A stretch of DNA of 23,440 nt. Origin: an uncultured Collinsella sp. GTDB lineage: Bacteria > Actinomycetota > Coriobacteriia > Coriobacteriales > Coriobacteriaceae. Shown piece by piece: positions 1-5,380 of this stretch. Location of the stretch: the NCBI GenBank assembly GCA_959602645.1, contig CAUGTZ010000032.1, positions 1 to 23,440 of the forward strand, in the 5' to 3' direction. Numbering within the stretch: the first letter of the stretch is position 1; each line of letters starts with the position of its first letter. The translations under genes and the position numbers were made by a program. The notes beneath the pieces are model-generated. The model did no database searches. It saw nothing but the letters and a program-made list of their open reading frames with translations, and was not told where the DNA came from.

Positions 1-18
1 CATGCGAACCTCCAGTCC

Positions 19-35
19 GGACCGCCCCGCGGTCC
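19..35. terminator. Perfect GC-rich hairpin, possible weak terminator
   Basis: A 7-bp perfect stem (GGACCGC / GCGGTCC) closes a 3-base loop. It is followed by AACTTTCTG rather than a clean T-run, so it is at best a weak rho-independent terminator for a gene lying left of the window. No gene is supported in bases 1-144. Confidence 0.3.
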
Positions 36-144
36 AACTTTCTGTCCGCACCCCCGTTTGCTTTATGCGCTGCTGCCTTTTTAACTTATTTGATGTTTGC
101 TGCGGGGGCTAGCGGCTTGCCATTCAAGGGGTCATTTGCAATGT

Positions 145-531
145 TTATTGGGTCCAATGAGCCCCATCTTCTCGGCCCATCCTCTGCACCTTGCGGGTGC
201 TCGTGCCGGTGGCGTACATCTCGGCGACGGCGGCGACGAGGGCGCGGTCCACGCGCTGGTAGCGCTCGATCACGTCGTCCGGGAAGAAGCTGCCGGAACG
301 GAGCTTCGGGATGCGCATCGTCAGCGTGCCGACGTAGGTGGCGAGCGACCTCTCGCGGTAGCCCTTTCGGCTGTTCGCCCCGCCTCCGCACAGCTGGTCG
401 GCCTCGGCGTCCATCGCTGCATTCACGACCTGCTCGGTGAGGCGCCTGAGCAGCTCCTGCTTGTTGATGGCGCCGTCGTCGAATCGTGGCATGGCTAGCA
501 TGTCCGGCGTTGGGTCTGATAAGATTTCCAT
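145..531 (-). pseudogene. IS256-family (mutator-type) transposase, N-terminal fragment, frameshifted
   Basis: This is the first ~118 residues of a mutator-type DDE transposase, a family normally about 400 aa long. The typical N-terminal features are visible: a helical start, the GYRER motif, a VGTL-x-MRIPK-x-RSGSFFP segment and the ALVAAVAEMYATGTSTRKVQRM stretch. After RKVQRM the frame breaks. Read as encoded it gives GREDGAHWTQ and stops. Reading with one G fewer in the GGGCC run near 176 gives MAEKMG, which is what this family usually has there. Homology ends a few residues later, so the catalytic DDE core is missing. The gene is dead, both frameshifted and truncated. It marks past IS activity at the edge of the defence island. 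Confidence 0.85.
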
Positions 532-637
532 AGCGGTCTTCGTTCTTTCCCAGAACCTGTTGTTGTGGTGATTTTAGACTCTAGGCCGAAGGCCGCTCTT
601 CGTTATACGGGCGCTGGTGCGCCACCCTTACACTAAC
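160..637 (-). mobile_element. Remnant of an IS256-type insertion sequence (transposase 5' end plus one terminus)
   Basis: The transposase fragment begins at 531 on the minus strand. Bases 532-637 are probably the upstream end of the element. They hold the inverted repeat GGCC-GAA-GGCC (584-594) and the hairpin GGCGC-tggt-GCGCC (610-623). The minus strand then reads GTTAGTGTAAGGGTGG, plausible as an IS terminus. The other end is lost near 160. Both boundaries are inferred, and no target-site duplication can be recognised. From about 638 to 827 the DNA becomes AT-rich and I see no convincing gene in it. Confidence 0.45.
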
Positions 638-827
638 ATTTCCGATGCGATCTAGATTTTTTGGGCGAAGGATTATTAAGTACTTCGGCTCGTAGACCTG
701 TTGCCCGTTAAGCGGATTATTTAAATATGAATAAAAAGGCTAAGTTATGGGAATGCGGGACCTGGGTAACATTATTGCGGATTAACTGTCGCGGTCACTA
801 ACTAAATGTGACCCTGTTTTTGTTTTT

Positions 828-1265
828 ATGAAAAGTCTAACTATGAAGAAGAAAGTGTTTGTGTCTTTCGACTATGAAAAGGATCGCTTTTATTACTACT
901 TACTAAAGGCGTGGGATGCGAATTCTAATTTCGACTTTACCATGGTTGATAAGACGCCGAATGAGATTCAGAGCGATTCGGTTGCGGTAGTTAAACGTGC
1001 GCTGTCTCGTAAAATCAGTGAGGCGTCATATACGCTTGTAATTATTGGTGAAGACGCAAATAAAGTGCATCCTGATCACGTTGAGATTGGGTATCGGAAC
1101 TGGCAGAACTATGAAGTTGCAAAGAGTTATGAACTCGGGAATCGCTTGGTTGGCGTAAAGATCGATGATGGCAACGAATCTCCTGAGCAACTGTATGGAA
1201 AGGGTGCGACATGGGCGCGAACTTTTAGTCAAGATTCAATTGTTGCAGCGCTTAATAAGGCATAG
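828..1265 (+). CDS. TIR-like (MTH538/DUF1863) domain protein, ThsB-like
   Basis: The 145-aa protein is almost entirely a TIR-like domain of the MTH538/DUF1863 type (flavodoxin-like fold). It opens with KKKVFVSFDYEKDR (β1 and the first loop), continues with WDANSNFDF and VDKTP, and has a YTLVIIGEDANK strand. It ends with GYRNWQNYEV, a LVGVKID strand and an ATWARTFSQD segment near residues 125-138. This is the architecture of Thoeris ThsB sensors. In Thoeris these proteins make a cyclic ADP-ribose-type signal from NAD+ on phage infection. Catalysis here is not proven; the Glu in NYE is a candidate. Neither start has a good Shine-Dalgarno sequence. ATG 843 (MKKKVFVSF) fits family N-termini better than ATG 828. 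The next gene starts 2 bases after the stop, so the two are surely cotranscribed. GC content is well below that of the genes after 5381. Confidence 0.85.
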   Translation: MKSLTMKKKVFVSFDYEKDRFYYYLLKAWDANSNFDFTMVDKTPNEIQSDSVAVVKRALSRKISEASYTLVIIGEDANKVHPDHVEIGYRNWQNYEVAKSYELGNRLVGVKIDDGNESPEQLYGKGATWARTFSQDSIVAALNKA

Positions 1266-1267
1266 CT

Positions 1268-1840
1268 TTGGGCGATTCTGTTTTGTATGATCACTATAAG
1301 GATACAGTTGCCGAGAAAAATGCTTCTGCCAATAACAGGAACCGGTATTTTATCCTTACTGTGGTGGGGACATGTGTGCTCTGCATGTATGCATATGATC
1401 CCTTGCTGCTTTCAGCTGCAGCACAATCATGGCTTTCTCAGTACGGAATTAAGGCATCCGTAAGCGGATCCGTTCTATTGTCGTCGCTTTGGGTCTTTGT
1501 TTTATATTCATTTGTGCGGTATTTGCAAGCTGTTGTGACCGTCGAACGCTTATACCTCTATTTACGTAAGATTGAGTCTCAATTACTGGATGTATGTCGT
1601 GAGGGAGAGGATTACGATTCTCTTTGGAACGGCCTTTCTCAGACGATTGACTTCCTATATAAACGTATTTTCATTGTTGCGATGAATGCTGCATTAATTA
1701 TTAAATCTGTATCGGAGTATCCCTCGTTTTCAATTCAAGTGGCATTTGATTGGACCTGTTGCATTGCGATTGTTGTGCTTTCTGTTTTATATTGGATTTT
1801 TCTGAAAAGGGTTAATGAGCTTTACTCCGATGATGCGTAG
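1268..1840 (+). CDS. Four-helix membrane protein, putative effector partner of the TIR-like protein
   Basis: The 190-aa protein has no family I recognise. It has four likely membrane helices, at about 27-46, 67-89, 133-149 and 159-180. Between the second pair lies a charged, probably helical or coiled cytoplasmic stretch at about 92-130 (VERLYLYLRKIESQLLDV). The N-terminal ~25 residues are hydrophilic. The start is TTG 1268, supported by TAAGG at 1256-1260 and by coupling 2 bases after the upstream stop. No ATG lies in frame before the first helix. The tight linkage to a ThsB-like TIR gene suggests a signal-gated membrane effector, like the transmembrane effectors of CBASS or some Thoeris-type systems, but no ligand-binding domain is visible. 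That role is inference. It could instead be an anchor or an immunity protein. Confidence 0.75.
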   Translation: MGDSVLYDHYKDTVAEKNASANNRNRYFILTVVGTCVLCMYAYDPLLLSAAAQSWLSQYGIKASVSGSVLLSSLWVFVLYSFVRYLQAVVTVERLYLYLRKIESQLLDVCREGEDYDSLWNGLSQTIDFLYKRIFIVAMNAALIIKSVSEYPSFSIQVAFDWTCCIAIVVLSVLYWIFLKRVNELYSDDA

Positions 1841-1852
1841 TGACGTTGTTAG

Positions 1853-2160
1853 CATCGGGTAATTTTTGCCACAAATGGGAGGCTGATTCAATCAACTTCG
1901 GTTACTGCTTATTTGCTGCCTACTGATTTCGTTAAATGGGCTGATGACGTGCATTTATCTGCTACTTACTTGATTCATTCTTTCCGGCCAAAGTGGTATT
2001 TCATTATTATGAGGGTCGATTCAGAGCCGATTTTCTTTTAGAAGATACAGACAATTAGGAGATTCGTAAACTTGGATTTGGTGCTTTTGCCTATGTTTTC
2101 GATATGGTTTCAGCATTCGCATCTTTGCCTGTGATTCGTAAGGATGCCGAGGTCGAATAA
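1853..2160 (+). pseudogene. Decayed coding sequence of unknown family (frameshift plus in-frame stop)
   Basis: This 380-base gap holds no intact gene but retains protein-like reading frames. The frame starting at 1853 is open to 2040 with no good start codon and includes FVKWADDVHLSATYLIHSF. Around 1960-2000 the protein-like signal moves to another frame: HYYEGRFRADFLLEDTDN, a TAG at 2056-2058, then EIRKLGFGAFAYVFDM and SLPVIRKDAEVE ending at TAA 2158-2160. The mix of hydrophobic and acidic residues and the natural-looking end suggest the C-terminal part of a former gene with one frameshift and one nonsense change. I do not recognise the family. It could belong to the upstream module as a lost third gene. 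Confidence 0.45.
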
Positions 2161-2221
2161 GGCTTCGGCGCCCTTTTTCCTTTGATTATTGCCTTGCGTT
2201 TCGAAATAAATAGAGCCTGAT

Positions 2222-2800
2222 CTATTCGTTTGATGGTGGCGTCAGGTGCCGAAATAGCTCTTGATCGAATTCCGTATATGTTATTCCGCGATTGCATAGT
2301 TCCTCAATTCTCGGATCTCTATAGTCGCTAACGAATACCAATGCACACGCATCCTCAACAAAACGTTTGTGCCTGGCCTCGGTATCCTGCTTATAAGGAA
2401 TTTCGTCCTTTTTTGAGCCCCACACTTCTTCAATCACCATGTCGAGGCATTGTATAAAATCCTTGCTGTGTTTTGCGAGTTGATAGACGCTGCTGAAATT
2501 GGCGTTCGTTTTAACTTCATACCAACCGAGCGGCTCAAAATATACAAGAACATTTAATATTGGTAGAAGACATAGGTTTGGGAAAAGCCTTGCTTTGCCG
2601 TTGCCATAAAAACTTTGGTGAGTATCGGTGTAATCCAGTTGTTTTTTAATGGGATCGGTAAATCTGTTGCAAGTTCTTACCGACGCTTGTTTGGTGCTGA
2701 GTAATCCATTCGTTATGTCAATAAAACTTTGGGTATAGCCGTTGTTCGTGCTGACGCCTTTATGCAAAAGGTAATCGGCGGGCCTTATCGTATAGCACAC
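2222..2800 (-). CDS. Hypothetical protein, possible PD-(D/E)xK nuclease-like, probably 5'-truncated
   Basis: The frame is open on the minus strand from 3064 to TAG at 2222. Everything above ~2800 is intergenic repeat sequence translated by chance and is rich in Arg and Pro, so I limit the gene to the part below 2800. GTG 2800 is the only plausible start (192 aa), and there is no in-frame Met until deep in the protein, so the original start may be lost. A hydrophobic strand followed by YEVKTN, then a helix, then ALVFVSDYRDPRIEELCNRGITYTEF, resembles the ExK core and following strand-helix of PD-(D/E)xK nucleases such as Mrr-type endonucleases. That reading rests on pattern only. It lies between two defence modules, facing away from both. 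Confidence 0.5.
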   Translation of the reverse strand: MCYTIRPADYLLHKGVSTNNGYTQSFIDITNGLLSTKQASVRTCNRFTDPIKKQLDYTDTHQSFYGNGKARLFPNLCLLPILNVLVYFEPLGWYEVKTNANFSSVYQLAKHSKDFIQCLDMVIEEVWGSKKDEIPYKQDTEARHKRFVEDACALVFVSDYRDPRIEELCNRGITYTEFDQELFRHLTPPSNE

Positions 2801-2890
2801 CCCGATTTTTGCCAACAAAACCGCAGGTCGCGGATGCCAAAAACCGGGGTCTGGTCGACAGGCCCCAGTTTTTCGCCGCACTTCCGAATT
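2801..2890. repeat. Dispersed intergenic repeat, copy 1, with terminator-like hairpin
   Basis: This is a near-identical direct copy of 5148-5236. Shared blocks are CCCGATTT, a 21-base exact match at 2813-2833, TCTGGTCGACAGG, TTTTTC and CACTTCCGAATT. It contains an 8-bp stem GGGGTCTG / CAGGCCCC (2846-2853 with 2859-2866, one G-U) around loop GTCGA. A T-run follows at 2869-2873, so on the plus strand it looks like a rho-independent terminator. Confidence 0.75.
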
Positions 2891-2899
2891 CAACCGCCG

Positions 2900-3020
2900 G
2901 AAGTATGCGGCAGATTCTGGAACCCCCGAGCACAACGGCTTTTCCGCATAAAGGAACCGCGGGTAGATGCATTGCGGCATTCCGTCGCGCTCTGTATTCC
3001 GGGAATTTGCCGCATACTTC
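2900..3020. repeat. Inverted-repeat element of ~120 bp between the repeat copy and the ATPase gene
   Basis: GAAGTATGCGGCA at 2900-2912 is the exact reverse complement of TGCCGCATACTTC at 3008-3020. Allowing one mismatch extends the arms to 17 bases. A related word, GCGGCATTCC, also occurs inside at about 2974-2983. No protein-coding signal is evident here. The layout fits a small non-autonomous element or a long hairpin RNA leader. The edges carry no obvious target-site duplication. Confidence 0.45.
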
Positions 3021-3146
3021 TGAGTTTTAGACCTTGCACACTTTGCTTCAGGTGACGCAAACACTTGATTGATGCTATTTAATGTCTATAATCAAATAAA
3101 AACTCTGAAATATCTTTTCAAAACAATGAAAGGAATGTTGAGGACG

Positions 3147-4364
3147 ATGCTTTGCCAGTTCACCTTCAGGAACTATAGATCCTATCGCGATGAGGTGGAG
3201 CTTTCCATGCAGGCGACGCCGATGAAGGAGTTTGAGCGTTCCCTCATAGAGTGCCCTGACGGGCAGAGTTTTCTTCCGGTGGCTGCGGTATACGGGCCTA
3301 ACGCTGGCGGCAAGTCTAACCTGCTCGAGGCGCTTGACTACATTCGTTCGGCGGTGGCCAGGCCTATCAGATTGCTGTCTGCCAGCACTGATGCGCCAGA
3401 GGGTAACCGTCCTTCGATACCCCGTTGCTCTGCGTTTGAGTTCGATGACGTGTCTGCTGCCGAGCCCACCGAGTTCGAGCTCTACTATCGCGCGGGTGAG
3501 CACGAGTACCGCTATGCCCTGTCCGTGCATGCGGACGAGATCGTGTCCGAAGGCCTGTGGCGGCGAAAATTGGGAGCGTCACGCACGGCGATGCTGTTCG
3601 AGCGTGAGGGCGCAGAGGTTGAACTCGGCCCCACGCTGCGTAAGCTCGTGACGGCTGCGAGATTCAACCCGAGACTGCCGTACCTGTCGTTTCTCTGCAT
3701 CAACTTTGACGCGCCGGTGGTCAAGGAAGCTGCCAGCTGGTTTCTTGACGGGGTGTTCCTGAACTATAACAGCTCCTATCTGGAGCAGATGCTCGAACAA
3801 TTGCTCGACGAGGATGACTCACCCGACGTCACGCGTTTTTTGCGCGCCGTTGATGTGCGTATTGATGGCTTCAGAGTGGAGAGGGCGCCGGAGTGGCGCG
3901 GCCAGCGCGTCTTCGTGAGGCACAAGGTGAGCGGCAAGGCGTACGAGCTGCGTTTATCCGAGGAATCTGCCGGAACCCAGAAGCTCATGGGGTTGGCTGC
4001 GTATCTGATGACAGCGCTTGAGCGTGGTGGCACCGTTGTGGTAGACGAGCTCGACGCCAAACTGCACCCGAAGCTTCTTCGCTATGTGATTCTGCTGTTT
4101 AAGGATCCTGGGGTCAACAAGAGTGGCGCGCAGCTCATCTTCTCGTCCCAGGATGTTTCAACCATGCGAAACGATGTGTTCCGCCGTGACGAGATATGGT
4201 TCGCTGCGCGCGGCGAGGGGGAGGCGAGCCAACTGTGGTCTCTCGCCGACATCCACGAGGCAAACGGTAATCTGGTAAGCAAGAACGCGGCTTTCGACAA
4301 GCAATACCTGTCCGGTCGCTACGGCGCCGATCCGTATCTCACCCGCATCGAGGAGTGGGATTAG
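3147..4364 (+). CDS. AAA (OLD/ABC-like) ATPase of the RloA/AbiLi type
   Basis: The 405-aa protein is an ABC-like AAA15-type ATPase. It begins LCQFTFRNYRSYRDE, the usual opening of this family. Walker A is GPNAGGKS (residues 50-57). A signature-like ESAGTQKL comes before Walker B VVVDELDAKLHP (D300, E301). After that, FSSQD replaces the more usual TTH switch. The frame is open to ATG 3069, with other starts at 3126 and 3135. I choose ATG 3147 because homologues start here, and GAGGA lies just upstream, though closer than usual. The rloB gene follows after one base. With RloB the pair resembles Lactococcus AbiL (AbiLi/AbiLii). By analogy with PARIS (AAA15 ATPase + Toprim), the ATPase probably senses phage and controls the partner. 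That is inference. Confidence 0.85.
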   Translation: MLCQFTFRNYRSYRDEVELSMQATPMKEFERSLIECPDGQSFLPVAAVYGPNAGGKSNLLEALDYIRSAVARPIRLLSASTDAPEGNRPSIPRCSAFEFDDVSAAEPTEFELYYRAGEHEYRYALSVHADEIVSEGLWRRKLGASRTAMLFEREGAEVELGPTLRKLVTAARFNPRLPYLSFLCINFDAPVVKEAASWFLDGVFLNYNSSYLEQMLEQLLDEDDSPDVTRFLRAVDVRIDGFRVERAPEWRGQRVFVRHKVSGKAYELRLSEESAGTQKLMGLAAYLMTALERGGTVVVDELDAKLHPKLLRYVILLFKDPGVNKSGAQLIFSSQDVSTMRNDVFRRDEIWFAARGEGEASQLWSLADIHEANGNLVSKNAAFDKQYLSGRYGADPYLTRIEEWD

Positions 4365-4365
4365 C

Positions 4366-5034
4366 ATGGTGGCGAAGAAGTCGAAGGGCTGGCGTAGCGG
4401 CAAACGAGAGGGCCGCTCGCGCATGGTTCAGATGACGCGTCATCTTGTAGTGAGCGAGGGCAAGGAGACCGAGCCTCGCTACTTTGAGGGTGTGCGTGCG
4501 GCGTTGGGTGCGGCGAACGAGCGTAAGGTTGCCATTGTCGTTAAGGGGACCGGCAAACATACACTTGACCTACTTGACTTTGCCGTCGAACACTGCCGCT
4601 ATGCGCCCGAGACATTCGACCATGTGTGGCTCGTGTATGACAAGGATGACTTTCCTGCGTCCGACTTTGACGCGATGGAGCGCAAATGCGACGAGCTCTC
4701 CGATGGTTCGAGGACCTTCCATGCGTTGTGGTCGAACCCCTGCTTCGAGCTGTGGCCGCTTCTGCACTTTCGCTACACGACCGCGCATATGTCCGCGTCC
4801 GACTGCCAGCATGCCCTCGCGCAGGAGATGTCGAGAGACCTGGGCATCGAGTACCGCAAGAACTTGGACGGGCTGTTCGAGGTGGTGGACGGCAAACGAG
4901 GCGAGGCATTGCAGCGTGTTGGGCGCCTCGTCACATACCATAGGGGGCTGGGTAACGTTAAGCCATCTGCGCAAAACCCTGCAACTAAGGTGGGCGAAAT
5001 TTTCGATGTAATCGGGCCGTATCTGGCTGGCTAG
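4366..5034 (+). CDS. rloB: RloB-family protein (AbiLii-like, Toprim-like nuclease candidate)
   Basis: The 222-aa protein matches RloB in length and motifs. It has a basic N-terminus (residues 1-20), VVSEGKETEPRYF (E31, E34, E36), VWLVYDKDDF (D92, D94, D95) and SNPCFELWPLLHF (123-135). The conserved Glu and the D-x-D pair after hydrophobic strands match the layout of a Toprim metal site, so it is likely a metal-dependent nuclease effector. RloB is known from restriction-linked and abortive-infection loci. Its start lies one base after the ATPase stop, so the two are translationally coupled. Transcription probably ends in the repeat hairpin at 5193-5219. Confidence 0.88.
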   Translation: MVAKKSKGWRSGKREGRSRMVQMTRHLVVSEGKETEPRYFEGVRAALGAANERKVAIVVKGTGKHTLDLLDFAVEHCRYAPETFDHVWLVYDKDDFPASDFDAMERKCDELSDGSRTFHALWSNPCFELWPLLHFRYTTAHMSASDCQHALAQEMSRDLGIEYRKNLDGLFEVVDGKRGEALQRVGRLVTYHRGLGNVKPSAQNPATKVGEIFDVIGPYLAG

Positions 5035-5147
5035 TCGAGTCTGTGGATTGGCTTTCCGGTTAGGGCGATTGGCGGATTGTGATGCGCGATTGCAAATCCG
5101 GTGCGTAGGAGAAGTGCGGAGAAAAATCGAAACTCGCCGAGCATAGC

Positions 5148-5236
5148 CCGATTTCAGGCAACAAAACCGCAGGTCGCGGGTGCCCAAAACTAGGGTCTGG
5201 TCGACAGGTCTCGGTTTTTCACCCCACTTCCGAATT
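5148..5236. repeat. Dispersed intergenic repeat, copy 2, acting as likely terminator after rloB
   Basis: This is the second direct copy of the repeat at 2801-2890. Its stem is GGGTCTG / CAGGTCT (5193-5199 with 5205-5211) around the same GTCGA loop, with a T-run at 5215-5219. Bases in the stem differ from copy 1, but pairing survives through G-U pairs, which suggests the hairpin is maintained. The rest of 5035-5380 has no gene. Confidence 0.75.
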
Positions 5237-5317
5237 GGTCGCTCATTTAGCACTCTTGATGTCCCCACATCCTCTAAAAAAGTTCTTAAAACAGCCTTAA
5301 AGGCGTTCCAACTCGCG

Positions 5318-5336
5318 TTGACAGCGTAAAATACGC
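5318..5336 (+). promoter_or_regulatory. Possible pel operon promoter -35 and adjoining palindrome
   Basis: A consensus TTGACA (5318-5323) is followed at once by the perfect inverted repeat GCGTA-AAA-TACGC (5324-5336). No good -10 lies at 16-18 bases. The nearest A/T-rich choices are TAAAAT (inside the palindrome) and CATAAC (5345-5350), both badly spaced. The palindrome may therefore be an operator or an activator site. The pelD ribosome site GGGGAGGAG follows just before ATG 5381. Confidence 0.35.
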
Positions 5337-5380
5337 ATGTTTGACCATAACAGAAGTGGATTTTAGGGGAGGAGTACGCC

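Noticed and set aside
727..801. A 24-codon frame (MNKKAKLWECGTW...) ahead of the TIR-like gene
   Set aside because: No ribosome site and no family signal; such a short frame is expected by chance.
2801..3064. N-terminal ~88 residues of the long minus-strand frame and the plus-strand frames at 2729-3055
   Set aside because: They run through the intergenic repeat and the inverted-repeat element and show Arg/Pro/Cys-rich, repeat-derived sequence rather than protein-like sequence.
5035..5380. A c-di-GMP riboswitch ahead of pelD
   Set aside because: No conserved GEMM-type core was found; only the repeat and a short palindrome are visible.
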